Part shown: in pieces, positions 39,809-49,403 of the stretch
How the letters are laid out: each line of letters begins with the position of its first letter
How positions within the stretch are numbered: the stretch's first letter is position 1
Source: Neisseria mucosa
GTDB taxonomy: Bacteria > Pseudomonadota > Gammaproteobacteria > Burkholderiales > Neisseriaceae
Length of the DNA: 64,000 nt
Assembly: GCA_003028315.1 (NCBI GenBank)
Contig: CP028150.1
Coordinates: 682,001 to 746,000 of the forward strand
Reading direction: 5' to 3'
Program-made: the position numbers and the translations under genes
The notes under the pieces: model-generated
The model's database searches: none
Seen by the model: the letters and a program-made list of their open reading frames with translations, nothing else
Told to the model about the DNA's origin: nothing

Positions 39809-41191
39809 ATGGCAAAAGACACCCGCATCCAAATGTTCCCGCACGAATGGCGTGCCAGCACCACCCTCTCCGGCGTTTACGCACTGCGTATGTTGGGGAT
39901 GTTCTTGGTTCTCCCCGTTTTGTCCTTATATGCCGCCTCGTTGCCCGGCGCGGAAAACAACAAAACCTTGGTCGGTCTGGCAATGGGTATCTACGGACTG
40001 ACTCAGGCTTTGCTGCAACTGCCTTTGGGCATCGCCTCCGATAAATTCGGACGCAAAAAAACCATTTATGTCGGACTGATTGTCTTTGCCGCCGGTAGTT
40101 TTCTCGCCGCTGCCGCCAACTCATTGCCCATGCTGGTTGCCGCGCGCGCCATTCAAGGGGCGGGCGCAGTTAGCGCCGCAGTGACCGCGCTGCTTGCCGA
40201 CTTGACCCGAGACGGCGTGCGTACCCGCGCAATGGCGATGATAGGTTTGAGCATAGGTTTGACCTTTTCCGTCAGCCTTGTGGTCGCCCCGATGATTGCC
40301 GATATTATCGGCGTTCCCGGATTGTTTATGCTGACCGGCATCCTGACCGTCATCAGCATAGGCGTTGTCGCTTGGATGACTCCTGATCCCGAAGTATCAA
40401 AGCTGCACGAAGACACACAGGCGCAGCCCTCTCGCATGGGCGAAGTCCTCCGAGACCGCCAGCTTCTCAACTTGGATTTCGGCATTTTCGCGCTGCACGC
40501 CGCACAAATGGCGTTGTTTACCGCCCTGCCTTTTGCCATGACGCAGCTCGGTTTGGAAAAAATCCAGCATTGGAAAGTCTATCTGCCCTCGACCATCGCA
40601 GGGCTGGTGATTATGATCCCCCTCATCATCATCGGCGAAACCCGCAACAAGCTCAAGCAAGTCTTCATCCTCGGCATCGCCTGCATCGCAGCGGCGCAAA
40701 TCGGCTTATTGTTCGGCATGCACTCGATTTGGCTGATTACCGCCTATCTGGTTGTTTACTTTATCGGCTTCAACGTATTGGAAGCCAGCCTGCCGTCCAT
40801 GGTGTCTAAGATTGCACCGGCCGATTTGAAAGGCACGGCGATGGGCGTTTACAATACCATGCAGTCCGTCGGGCTGTTTGTGGGCGGCGCAAGCGGCGGA
40901 TGGCTGTTTCAACAATACGGCTTTGCAGGCGTTTTCACCTTTTGCAGCGTATTGATGCTGTTGTGGCTGGTCATCGCCATACTCGCCCCCGCGCCCAAAC
41001 CCGTCAAAAACCTCAGCTATCCCGTCAGCCCCGCATGGCAGGAAAAACACGATTCGCTCTACCAAGCATTGTCCCAAGTCGAAGGCGTCGAAAGCATTAC
41101 CTTCAGCGCAGACAAACAAACCATTTACATCAAGGCGTTGCAAAAAGGATTTGACCAAGAGGCCGCCGAAAACATCATCACAGGAGTTTAA
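39809..41191 (+). CDS. MFS transporter of the YajR type
   Basis: The 460-residue protein has 12 transmembrane helices with the MFS signature DKFGRKK in the loop between helices 2 and 3. It ends in a soluble ferredoxin-like extension of about 65 residues (LYQALSQVEGVESITF...), which matches the C-terminal YAM domain of E. coli YajR. The exported substrate of YajR is not settled, so only drug/proton antiport of unknown range can be suggested. The ssb start codon follows 3 bases after its stop, so the two are probably co-transcribed. Confidence 0.9.
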   Translation: MAKDTRIQMFPHEWRASTTLSGVYALRMLGMFLVLPVLSLYAASLPGAENNKTLVGLAMGIYGLTQALLQLPLGIASDKFGRKKTIYVGLIVFAAGSFLAAAANSLPMLVAARAIQGAGAVSAAVTALLADLTRDGVRTRAMAMIGLSIGLTFSVSLVVAPMIADIIGVPGLFMLTGILTVISIGVVAWMTPDPEVSKLHEDTQAQPSRMGEVLRDRQLLNLDFGIFALHAAQMALFTALPFAMTQLGLEKIQHWKVYLPSTIAGLVIMIPLIIIGETRNKLKQVFILGIACIAAAQIGLLFGMHSIWLITAYLVVYFIGFNVLEASLPSMVSKIAPADLKGTAMGVYNTMQSVGLFVGGASGGWLFQQYGFAGVFTFCSVLMLLWLVIAILAPAPKPVKNLSYPVSPAWQEKHDSLYQALSQVEGVESITFSADKQTIYIKALQKGFDQEAAENIITGV

Positions 41192-41194
41192 AAA

Positions 41195-41710
41195 ATGTCA
41201 TTGAACAAAGTCATCCTTATCGGCCGTCTCGGTCGCGACCCCGAAGTCCGCTATATGCCCAACGGCGAAGCCGTCTGCAATTTCAGCGTCGCCACCAGCG
41301 AAACCTGGAACGACCGCAACGGCCAGCGCGTAGAACGCACCGAGTGGCACAACATCACCATGTACCGCCGTCTCGCCGAAATCGCCGGACAATATCTGAA
41401 AAAAGGCAGCCAAGTATATCTGGAAGGCCGCATCCAAAGCCGTAAATACCAAGGCAAAGACGGCATCGAACGCACCGCATACGACATTATCGCCAATGAA
41501 ATGAAAATGCTCGGCGGCCGCAACGACAACAGCGGCGGCGCACCTTACGACGACGGCGGTTACAGCCAAGGCGGCTACCAACAACAAGCGCCGCAGCAAC
41601 AATACCAAGCCGCCCCGCAAAACCAAGAACCCCCTGCCGCCCCCCGCCGCCAAGCTCCCGCCGCACCGGCAGCCCCTGTCGAGGACATCGACGACGATAT
41701 TCCGTTCTGA
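41195..41710 (+). CDS. ssb: Single-stranded DNA-binding protein
   Basis: SSB coats single-stranded DNA in replication, repair and transformation. The 171-residue protein has an OB fold ([20 protein letters not shown]) in residues 1-110, a Gly/Gln/Pro-rich linker, and the conserved acidic tip DIDDDIPF that binds partner proteins. CAGGAG precedes the ATG. The mobile recombinase module begins just after its terminator, so the 3' end of ssb is a possible integration site. Confidence 0.98.
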   Translation: MSLNKVILIGRLGRDPEVRYMPNGEAVCNFSVATSETWNDRNGQRVERTEWHNITMYRRLAEIAGQYLKKGSQVYLEGRIQSRKYQGKDGIERTAYDIIANEMKMLGGRNDNSGGAPYDDGGYSQGGYQQQAPQQQYQAAPQNQEPPAAPRRQAPAAPAAPVEDIDDDIPF

Positions 41711-41756
41711 GTTACATATAAGAAGAATATGTAAAATATAATTCAAAAGCACCAAG

Positions 41757-41781
41757 AGAAGCCCTTTAAAACAGGGCTTCT
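41757..41781 (+). terminator. Rho-independent terminator after ssb
   Basis: AGAAGCCCT and AGGGCTTCT form a 9-bp stem followed by seven T. A diverged relative with compensating stem changes lies at about 61272-61300. Confidence 0.85.
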
Positions 41782-41859
41782 ATTTTTTTACATTAATCTT
41801 TACAGATTGCATTGAATTCGTTAGTATTTATATATATTAATTTTGCAAATTTAAGCATC

Positions 41860-43149
41860 ATGTATAAATTGGAGACGGTCCTTTTCCAAAATGGAGAACG
41901 TTTTCCCCTTTTGGTTAACAAAGAAACAGGGATACCTGATTTCTATTCGACGTTATGGGTTACAGTAGAACTGCGGTATCACTGTGCTGTAAATACGATT
42001 AGGAATAAATTAGGGGTTATACAGTGGCTAATGGATTGGGAACAGAATAATAAATTAATCATTAGCGAAATGCTTCAAAAAGAAATAGTTCCTACTGAAA
42101 GTGAATTAGAGACTCTTATCAGGCATATGAAGCTGAATGCAGTAAAACAAAAAAAAACTAATTGTACGAAAAGAAAAATTATAAAAAAAGTACAAACTCA
42201 ATTTATTAAAATTTTTCCATCTGTTTCTTTAAATCATCAGTACAATAGGCTAACAGTGCTTTCAGAATATATTTTATTCTTATCTAAAGTAATTAGAGTT
42301 TCTAGTGAATACCAAGAAAAGTTAGCTAATTTGCTTTTATTAATTAAAGCTTCAAAACCTAAAAATCATAAAAATTTTACTGTAAGAGTAAATGAAGATT
42401 TATCTAATGGATTGTTAGATGAATTTATGTCTATTGCTAATTATTCTAACCCTAATAATCCATTCCAAAATATAGGTATCAAAAAAAGAAATTACCTGAT
42501 GTTTATATTATTAAAAGAACTAGGGATAAGACGTGGAGAGCTTTTATCAATCCAGATTCCATTTATCGAGATAGGAACAACTAAACCATTTATTTTAATA
42601 AGACGAACTCATGACGATAAATTTGATTCAAGAAAAACACAGGCTGTAAGTAAAACTAAAGAGAGACGTCTTCCTATTTCACAGAAAATAGCTCAACTCA
42701 TTGATGATTACATTATGAATTACCGTTCTAAAATTCCAAATGCAAATAAACATCCATATTTGTTCGTAACTCATCGGAAAGGGAAAACTCAAGGGAATCC
42801 TATTAGTACAAGTTCATTTGATAATGTTATTGTGCCAACAATGAAAAAAGTTGATCCAAAATTTTCTGTTATTCATCCACACATTTTTCGTCATGAGTGG
42901 AACTTAGATTTTTCAAAAAAAATAGATAAAAACAATCAGAATGTAAGTAATGATTTTTACCATAAAGATTTTATTTCACCAGAAAAAGAAGCAAAAATGA
43001 GGCAACACCTTATGGGACATGTATCAGAAAAATCTGGAGATGTTTATAATCAACGTTATATTCGAGAAAAAGCTAATAAAATACTATTAGAACTTCAAAC
43101 TGAGTTTCAAAAAAAAGTTGACAATTATGAGCCAGAAGAAAATTCTTAG
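41860..43149 (+). CDS. Tyrosine recombinase, first of a three-recombinase module
   Basis: The 429-residue product (ATG 41860, MYKLETVLFQNGERF) is a phage-integrase-fold recombinase. It shows the first catalytic Arg in LKELGIRRGELLSIQ, HIFRHEW (HxxR), LMGHVSEKSGDVYNQRYI with the second His, and the tyrosine nucleophile near residue 405. The gene is far more AT-rich than its neighbours, a sign of transfer. Its 3' end overlaps the next recombinase gene by 23 bases. The set of three recombinases plus a small protein resembles Tn554 TnpA/TnpB/TnpC and related integration modules. Confidence 0.85.
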   Translation: MYKLETVLFQNGERFPLLVNKETGIPDFYSTLWVTVELRYHCAVNTIRNKLGVIQWLMDWEQNNKLIISEMLQKEIVPTESELETLIRHMKLNAVKQKKTNCTKRKIIKKVQTQFIKIFPSVSLNHQYNRLTVLSEYILFLSKVIRVSSEYQEKLANLLLLIKASKPKNHKNFTVRVNEDLSNGLLDEFMSIANYSNPNNPFQNIGIKKRNYLMFILLKELGIRRGELLSIQIPFIEIGTTKPFILIRRTHDDKFDSRKTQAVSKTKERRLPISQKIAQLIDDYIMNYRSKIPNANKHPYLFVTHRKGKTQGNPISTSSFDNVIVPTMKKVDPKFSVIHPHIFRHEWNLDFSKKIDKNNQNVSNDFYHKDFISPEKEAKMRQHLMGHVSEKSGDVYNQRYIREKANKILLELQTEFQKKVDNYEPEENS

Positions 43150-44647
43150 ACAATCAAGAGATGGATATGCGTTTTATGAAAATGAAAACTCTTGGCGTAT
43201 AAGTAAAGATATTAAACTAAATTTCTCTCAAGCTGTATTGAATATAGATAAAAAAACATTAAATAGCTTTAGAAAAACATTAGCTATCTATGCTGAAAAA
43301 TACTCTAGCTACCATACTATTAATATGTACAATAGATTTCATGAATTAGTAGTTAATACGCAACTAAAAACCATTGATACTTATACGCTATTAAATTGGA
43401 AAACCAACTTAGGAAAAGAACGTGAATGGCATTTAGGTTCATTAAAAGGTTTTTTGCTCTCGTGGTACGAGTATGGTTATTATGGAGTTGATAAAGCTGT
43501 TGCATCTCTACTAGAAAGCTTTACTTTGAGTGGAAATGATAAAGGTAAATCGGTAATAATGAGATGCCCTTATACGGGAGCATTTACTGAAAATGAAATT
43601 TTAGCTTTAATGACAGAGCTGGCTAGACTTTGGAAAGAAGATCTTATTTCATTTGAAACATATACATATATCCACTTACTTCAAGCTACTGCAAGAAGAC
43701 CTATTCAAATACGACATTTAAAATTTGAAGACTTGAAAAAAGAAGCTTCTCAAGGAACATGGAATTATTTCCTAAATATACCTAGTGCTAAAAAGAGAGG
43801 TGGGTTATTTAGAAAAACATTTAAAAAGATTGCTATTACAGAGGACTTGTATTTAGTTCTCTTAAACTTTTTAGAATATCAGTATAAAAAATTGCTTAGC
43901 CTGGTTGATGAAACATTTATATCAGATTATAAAATGAAATTACCAATGTTTATTGATTGGCGTTTTCTGAAGAATAATATAAAAAATAGGAATTTTGATC
44001 TTTCATTATTAGAATTAGATATTTTTCATTACTCGAGCTCTTCATTAGAACTAAATGTATTACGAAAATTCTGTATACATCAAAAAGCTGTTTCAGAGCG
44101 AACAGGTGAAATTATTCATGTTAATGCAAGACGTTTTCGTCATACAAGGGGGACTAACCTAGGGAGAAAAGGAGTTGGTGCAGCGATTATAGCAGAACTA
44201 CTAGATCACTCAGATACACAAAATGTGAAAGTCTATACTGAAAATACAGCGGATACAGTGCAATATATTGATCGCGTTATGGGTGCTGAAATGGGAAAAC
44301 TAGCCCAAGCATTCGTTGGCAGAATTATTTCTAATTTGAATGAAAGTGAGAGAGGATTTGATCCAACATCTTTAATAACTAATAACGGAGTAGATACTAT
44401 AGGCGCATGTGGGACGAATGATTTTTGTATAACTGGTTATGAGACTTGTTATTTATGTCCTAAATTTAGACCTTTGGTTGATGGTCCACATCAACAAATA
44501 TTAAATAAACTGTATAAAGAGAAAGAAGAACGTTTAAGAAGAACTAAAAGTATAGATTATGCATCTTCTAAGGATCGTATTATATTGGCTGTTGAATATG
44601 TTGTTCAAGCGTGTAATGAAATGAAAAAAAATATGGAGGCTCATTAA
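43127..44647 (+). CDS. Tyrosine recombinase, second of the module
   Basis: The 506-residue protein (ATG 43127, MSQKKILRQSRDG) carries ATARRPIQIRHLKF with the first Arg, ARRFRHTRGTNLGR (HxxR), and ELLDHSDTQNVKVYTENT with the His/Tyr pair. A C-terminal Cys cluster (GACGTNDFCITGYETCYLCPKF) looks like a small zinc site, as in several transposon-type recombinases. Codon use is strongly AT-rich. It is followed 2 bases later by the third recombinase gene, so the four genes form one operon. Confidence 0.85.
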   Translation: MSQKKILRQSRDGYAFYENENSWRISKDIKLNFSQAVLNIDKKTLNSFRKTLAIYAEKYSSYHTINMYNRFHELVVNTQLKTIDTYTLLNWKTNLGKEREWHLGSLKGFLLSWYEYGYYGVDKAVASLLESFTLSGNDKGKSVIMRCPYTGAFTENEILALMTELARLWKEDLISFETYTYIHLLQATARRPIQIRHLKFEDLKKEASQGTWNYFLNIPSAKKRGGLFRKTFKKIAITEDLYLVLLNFLEYQYKKLLSLVDETFISDYKMKLPMFIDWRFLKNNIKNRNFDLSLLELDIFHYSSSSLELNVLRKFCIHQKAVSERTGEIIHVNARRFRHTRGTNLGRKGVGAAIIAELLDHSDTQNVKVYTENTADTVQYIDRVMGAEMGKLAQAFVGRIISNLNESERGFDPTSLITNNGVDTIGACGTNDFCITGYETCYLCPKFRPLVDGPHQQILNKLYKEKEERLRRTKSIDYASSKDRIILAVEYVVQACNEMKKNMEAH

Positions 44648-44649
44648 TT

Positions 44650-46692
44650 ATGAATAATACAATTTTTTTCCAAGTACATGAGAATCCAAAATCCAGTTTA
44701 GAAAATTTTATCACTTTCTGTAGAAACAAACTTACAGCTTTCGGAAGTGATTGTTGGGACAATAATCAATGGAGAGATACCTTTAATCTTCACAACATCC
44801 AAGTTCGTTTTTCCACAGATAGGGTTAAATCTACATCCTATCAATATGAGCCGTTATCTGAACCATTTATTGATTTTGCTAAAGCATACATTCGTTATGT
44901 TTACTCTCAGCAACCAGTTCGTCAATTATCACGGCATCTTGAGTCATTACGTATGGTTGAAATGGCTTTATACAATGTAAAAGACAATTGCGATATATTA
45001 CAACTCGATAATTTAGTCATTAATGAAGTTGAAACCCTTGTATTGAAAAAATATAAAAAAGATACTGAATCAGTCAATAAATTAGGATATCAACTTGAGA
45101 AGTTATTTGATTTTTGTCGTGAAAATGGTATTACTCCAAATTTGTCTTTATGGAATAACCCATATAAACGTCCTAGAGATTTAACGATATTGCTTGATGA
45201 AAGAGGAAAAGAATACCGTTCAAGTAAAATGCCAACAGATGAAGAAATGATGTTGGTAGCCAAACTCTTTCATGATGCACCAAATTTAGATAAAGAAACT
45301 GAGTATTATACAGCAGTTATGGCTCTACTTATGGTTGCTCCATCTCGTTGTTCTGAGTTGATGTCTTTATCTGTTAATTGCTTAGAATGGGAAGAAGATA
45401 GCCTAGGAAATAAGCAATTAGGTATTCGATGGATACCTGCAAAAAATGGAAAAGAGGGTTTGAAATGGGTTCCTAGTAGCATGCAAGATGTGATTATTGA
45501 AGCAGTCAAACGTTTAACAGATATAGGAGCTTTAGCAAGAAAAGCAGCAAAGTTTGCGGAAGAAAATCCGAACACGGTAATGATATCACCAGATCAAGGT
45601 ATGCAAGTATCCCATTATTTACCTCAAAAACCTTTAACTGAAATAGAAATAGGTAAGGTTTTAGAAATTAATGGAAAGCATGGGATTAAAACTAAGTGGT
45701 TTGAAAAGTTAATGAAAGAAAATAGTGGTGTTATAACTCCCAATGTTTTAGGGAAATACTTATACGAAAAATATACCTCAAAATTCAATTACTGGCCATA
45801 TATTGATAAAAATAAAAACGTTAAAGCTTCTGAAGCCTTATTATTATTCAGAGAAAATGAATTTCATGATAATTTTCTCCCTAAAAAATTTTCTTTTATA
45901 TTACCAACAGTAAATCTTATTAATGATAGATTCTGCTATTCTGATACACGCCCTAAAACATCATTATGGGAAAAGCATTGTATAACTACTTCGAAAGGAG
46001 AGTTTGTTAGATTGCTATCACACAATGCAAGGCATTGGTTAAGTACAAAAGCTGAGAGAGGTGGAATGGATGAATTAACTTTAGCGAACTGGGCAGGGAG
46101 GGCTAGAATTGCAGATAATAAGGCTTATGATCACAGGACAGAAGAAGAAAAAAGTGAAGCAGTTCGGAATTTACTTATTCCCGAATATGCTTCACTTTTA
46201 GATAAAATTCATTTAAATCTTCCAGTAACCTATGAAGACTTAGGAAAAAATAGAATTGGAATTGCAACTATAACGGAAATAGGCATTTGTGAACATGATT
46301 ATGCAATGTCGCCATGCTCTCGCCATGGGGATTGTGAAACATGTAAAGAACTCGTTTGTATTAAAGGATTAGAATCATCTTTAGAAATATTAAAGCTTAG
46401 AGAAATTCAACTTACAGAACAATTTAATAAAGCGAGAGAGCACCATAAATTAGGTGTTTTTGGTGCAGATCGGTGGATAAGTAATTTGGGATGGAGATTA
46501 ACACATATAAAAACCAAAATTGCATTTTTAGAAAATCGGGAAATTCCAAATGGATCATTATTACGAATTCCTGATGAGTATGACCCTTCCCCAGTTAAAT
46601 TAGCTTTACAGGAAAAAGGAATGGATATAGACATTCTAGAACCAGATACAGCTAAATTAGACAATGATTTGTATAGACTAATGGAGTTATAA
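44650..46692 (+). CDS. Large tyrosine recombinase, third of the module (TnpB-of-Tn554-like)
   Basis: The 680-residue protein is in the size class of Tn554 TnpB. Residues include VAPSRCSELMSLSV with the first Arg, LSHNARHWLSTKAERGG (HxxR), and WAGRARIADNKAYDHRT with the Trp/Tyr end of the active site. A C-terminal Cys/His cluster (CEHDYAMSPCSRHGDCETCKELVC) probably binds zinc. Family placement is by layout and motifs. The sequence is AT-rich like its partners. Confidence 0.82.
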   Translation: MNNTIFFQVHENPKSSLENFITFCRNKLTAFGSDCWDNNQWRDTFNLHNIQVRFSTDRVKSTSYQYEPLSEPFIDFAKAYIRYVYSQQPVRQLSRHLESLRMVEMALYNVKDNCDILQLDNLVINEVETLVLKKYKKDTESVNKLGYQLEKLFDFCRENGITPNLSLWNNPYKRPRDLTILLDERGKEYRSSKMPTDEEMMLVAKLFHDAPNLDKETEYYTAVMALLMVAPSRCSELMSLSVNCLEWEEDSLGNKQLGIRWIPAKNGKEGLKWVPSSMQDVIIEAVKRLTDIGALARKAAKFAEENPNTVMISPDQGMQVSHYLPQKPLTEIEIGKVLEINGKHGIKTKWFEKLMKENSGVITPNVLGKYLYEKYTSKFNYWPYIDKNKNVKASEALLLFRENEFHDNFLPKKFSFILPTVNLINDRFCYSDTRPKTSLWEKHCITTSKGEFVRLLSHNARHWLSTKAERGGMDELTLANWAGRARIADNKAYDHRTEEEKSEAVRNLLIPEYASLLDKIHLNLPVTYEDLGKNRIGIATITEIGICEHDYAMSPCSRHGDCETCKELVCIKGLESSLEILKLREIQLTEQFNKAREHHKLGVFGADRWISNLGWRLTHIKTKIAFLENREIPNGSLLRIPDEYDPSPVKLALQEKGMDIDILEPDTAKLDNDLYRLMEL

Positions 46693-46693
46693 T

Positions 46694-47104
46694 ATGCCCA
46701 AAATTCTTGTTACAGAAGAACGTTTAGAAGACATTATCATGTTAATTAAGACCTGGGAAGGTAAATTAACTTGGGAATTACTTTGCCACAAAGTTTCAGA
46801 ATTATTAAATGTTAAAAGTATTGAAAGACAATCCCTAGCTAATTATTCAGATATACAAGGGGCATTTAGCAAACAAAAACATATACTTAAAGAAAAAGCA
46901 AAAGCTAACCCAGAACCGAATGTAACAATGGATTATCTGCAAAAGCAAGTTAAGAATTTAAAAGCTCAGGTACAACGTTTGGAAGAAATTAATGAGCGAT
47001 ATAAACAGCAATTTATTGTATGGCAATATAATGCATATATGCATGGTATGACCCAAGTTACTTTAAATAAGCCTCTTATTGCTGTTAACCGTCAACGTAG
47101 GTAA
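46694..47104 (+). CDS. Small coiled-coil partner of the recombinase module (TnpC-like)
   Basis: The 136-residue protein starts one base after the stop of the large recombinase. It has an N-terminal helical part and a heptad-like coiled coil (MDYLQKQVKNLKAQVQRLEEI) near residues 75-100. Tn554 TnpC is a 125-residue accessory protein in the same place and of similar make-up, so an accessory role in recombination is inferred. No enzymatic motif is visible. The right end of the module probably lies shortly after this gene, near the IS200/IS605 element. Confidence 0.65.
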   Translation: MPKILVTEERLEDIIMLIKTWEGKLTWELLCHKVSELLNVKSIERQSLANYSDIQGAFSKQKHILKEKAKANPEPNVTMDYLQKQVKNLKAQVQRLEEINERYKQQFIVWQYNAYMHGMTQVTLNKPLIAVNRQRR

Positions 47105-47189
47105 TTTATCCGAATGCGCCGTAAAACTTCGCCGTTTACGGCGGAGATATCAGGCGAGGACTGCGAAGCAGTCCTAAAAACGTTCAATT

Positions 47190-47606
47190 TCAGTCAGGCG
47201 TATTTTGCTGCTCAATATATTGCCGAATAATGGAAATAGGTGCACCGCCACAACTACCTGCAAAATAAGACGGCGACCACAACGCACCACCCCAAAGTTT
47301 CTCACGAATACTGGGATAATTTTTTTGCCTAATCATACGACTAGATACACCTTTCAGGCTGTTCACGAGTTTTGAAATAGACACTTTGGGTGGATAGTTT
47401 ACAAGCAAATGAACATGGTCATTTTCACCGTCAAATTCCACTAGTTGTGCCTCAAAATCGGTGCAAACGCTTTCAAAAATTTGTCGCATATCGTCTAAAA
47501 TTTCTTTTGTGAACACTTTTCGGCGATATTTTGCGACAAAGACTAAATGAACATGTAAGTTAAAAACAACGTGTCTACCACATCTTAAATCGGTTTCTTT
47601 TTCCAT
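47190..47606 (-). CDS. tnpA: IS200/IS605 TnpA, Y1 HUH transposase
   Basis: The 138-residue protein cuts and joins single-stranded element ends. It has VHLVFVAKYRRKVF, the HUH pair in ENDHVHLLVNYPP, and the nucleophilic tyrosine in IIRQYIEQQ near residue 131. The C-terminus is normal. It is divergent from tnpB with 44 bases between the starts, the layout of IS605-type elements. All catalytic residues are present, so it could be mobile. Confidence 0.92.
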   Translation of the reverse strand: MEKETDLRCGRHVVFNLHVHLVFVAKYRRKVFTKEILDDMRQIFESVCTDFEAQLVEFDGENDHVHLLVNYPPKVSISKLVNSLKGVSSRMIRQKNYPSIREKLWGGALWSPSYFAGSCGGAPISIIRQYIEQQNTPD

Positions 47607-47650
47607 AGACCAAGTGTAGAATAATCAAAAATTCCATTATCTACGAAACC

Positions 47651-48787
47651 ATGCAAATACTCAAAGCGTTCAAATTTGAATTAATACCCAACGGCGCACA
47701 AGTCCGCAAAATGAAACAATTTTGCGGCTGTTCGCGTTTCGTATTCAATCGCGCTTTGGCGTATCAAAATGAACAATATCAAAAAGATAACTCTTTCAAA
47801 TTCAGTTACGCCAAAATTGCGAATTTGCTGCCTGAATGGAAACGTGAGCTAGTTTGGCTAAAAGATTGCCACAGTCAGGTTTTGCAGCAATCTTTGAAAG
47901 ATTTAGAAGCCAGTTTCAAAAACTTTTTCGCCAAACGTTCGGACTTTCCAAAATTTAAACGCAAGGGTGAAAAAGACAGTTTTCGCTTTCCGCAAGGCTG
48001 CAAATTGGAACAACAAAATAATCGTATCTATTTACCAAAAATAGGTTGGGTGCGTTATCGCAATAGCCGAGCTATTTCAGGCAGCCTGAAAAATGTAACC
48101 GTCAGCCAAAAATGCGGTAAGTGGTATGTTTCCATTCAAACAGAATTTGAGACGGAAACGCCAAAACCCAACGGCGGAGAAATCGGTATTGATATGGGCA
48201 TCGTTCGTTTTGCTACTTTGTCCAACGGCGAATATTTTGAACCGATTAACGCATTTAAGAACCTAAAAGGCAAATTAGCTAAACTACAAAAACGTTTCAA
48301 AAACAAGACCAAATTTTCTAAAAATTGGCAAAAGTTAAAAGCCAAAATTGCCAAATTGCACCATAAAATCAGCAATATCCGTAAAAACTACTTGCATCAA
48401 ATCAGCAGCCAAATCAGCAAAAACCACGCGATTGTGTACGTTGAAGATTTGCAAGTGGCGAATATGTCTAAATCGGCAAAAGGTAATGCTGAACAACATG
48501 GCAAAAATGTGAAACAGAAATCAGGCTTAAATCGGGCGATTTTAGACCAGTCTTGGGCGGAATTTAGGCGACAGTTAGCGCATAAATTGGCTTGGAATGG
48601 TGGGTTTTTGTTTGCTGTTCCGCCACAAAATACCAGCCGATGTTGTCCTAGTTGCGGACATACGACAAAAGACAACCGCCAAACGCAGGCGAATTTTGAA
48701 TGCGTAGAGTGTGGCTATCAAAACAATGCCGATGTTGTTGGTGCAATCAATGTGTTAAAACGTGGGCAAGCCATTCAGGCTGCCTGA
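47651..48787 (+). CDS. tnpB: TnpB, RNA-guided nuclease of the IS605 element
   Basis: TnpB is the RuvC-type ancestor of Cas12. With an omega RNA from the element end it cuts DNA matching the flanking guide and helps keep the element in place. This 378-residue copy is complete: N-terminal helix-turn-helix part (KAFKFELIPNGAQVRKMKQF), RuvC Asp in IGIDMGIVRFAT, Glu in VYVEDLQVANMS, last Asp in NNADVVGAINVL, and a zinc ribbon CPSCGHTT...CVECGY. It is a second RNA-guided nuclease in the same window as the CRISPR locus. Confidence 0.93.
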   Translation: MQILKAFKFELIPNGAQVRKMKQFCGCSRFVFNRALAYQNEQYQKDNSFKFSYAKIANLLPEWKRELVWLKDCHSQVLQQSLKDLEASFKNFFAKRSDFPKFKRKGEKDSFRFPQGCKLEQQNNRIYLPKIGWVRYRNSRAISGSLKNVTVSQKCGKWYVSIQTEFETETPKPNGGEIGIDMGIVRFATLSNGEYFEPINAFKNLKGKLAKLQKRFKNKTKFSKNWQKLKAKIAKLHHKISNIRKNYLHQISSQISKNHAIVYVEDLQVANMSKSAKGNAEQHGKNVKQKSGLNRAILDQSWAEFRRQLAHKLAWNGGFLFAVPPQNTSRCCPSCGHTTKDNRQTQANFECVECGYQNNADVVGAINVLKRGQAIQAA

Positions 48788-48937
48788 AAAACAAAAATCA
48801 GGGCAGGACGTGTCCGTAGCGCGTGTGAAGTGAACAATGCAGTCAGGTTGTCAGCAGCACGAACCCACCGAAGCGAGTTGGTAGAACATCACTAACCGCC
48901 GTAGGAATCTCCTTGCTTTAGCAAGGGGAGGATGTCA
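48650..48937 (+). ncRNA. Predicted omega RNA of TnpB
   Basis: The 3' end of tnpB and the right end of an IS605 element normally encode the guide scaffold. Here the non-coding tail 48788-48937 has several stems and ends with the CCTTGC...GCAAGG hairpin. The guide would be copied from the flank starting near 48938. The start is a guess. Confidence 0.5.
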
Positions 48938-49403
48938 ATATAGTAGTCTCTACAAAAGATCGTCTGAAAATCAATTTTCAGACAATCTCTTCACACCTAT
49001 TAAACTTCTTGATGGGTAGAGTAGAAGACAATTTTCGTCAACATCTACTTCTTCCGGGCAGAGAGATACAGCAGTTTAATGGCGCGTCAAACACTATTAT
49101 ACTGAACTACTTTCCGCTCAAGCCCGCACCGCAGCTTGCAGCAGCCTCCACTAAATCTTAATTTTGTTAACAATATGGATTCGCTCAGCTTCGCTCACGT
49201 CTTGCCGGAGACAAGCACGCGGCCATGTATGCAAAAATTTAAGACTGCTGCATGATCATTAATCCCAAAGGTATTCCAAAAATAATTGTCCAAACTGGTT
49301 ATCGGAACAGGAGCGCGATTGAAGTGTAACGCGAAATTTCAGGCAATCTGCATACCTCGCAATGACTGTGGCTGTCTAAACCCCGCCATTTCAGGAATGA
49401 ACC
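48938..49403. other. Non-coding stretch after the IS605 element
   Basis: No convincing gene is seen. An eroded uptake-sequence hairpin (AAGATCGTCTGAAAA with TTTTCAGACAATCTCTT) lies at about 48956-48991. The rest looks like remnant DNA. Confidence 0.4.

Larger units (their letters stand above)
47105..48937. mobile_element. IS200/IS605-family element with divergent tnpA and tnpB
   Basis: The left part has hairpins GCCGTAAA/TTTACGGC (47118-47142) and GGACTGC/GCAGTCC (about 47157-47173). The right end has CCTTGC...GCAAGG (48911-48926) just before the likely cut site. Subterminal hairpins instead of inverted repeats are the rule for this single-strand-transposing family. Exact ends are estimated. 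Confidence 0.8.
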
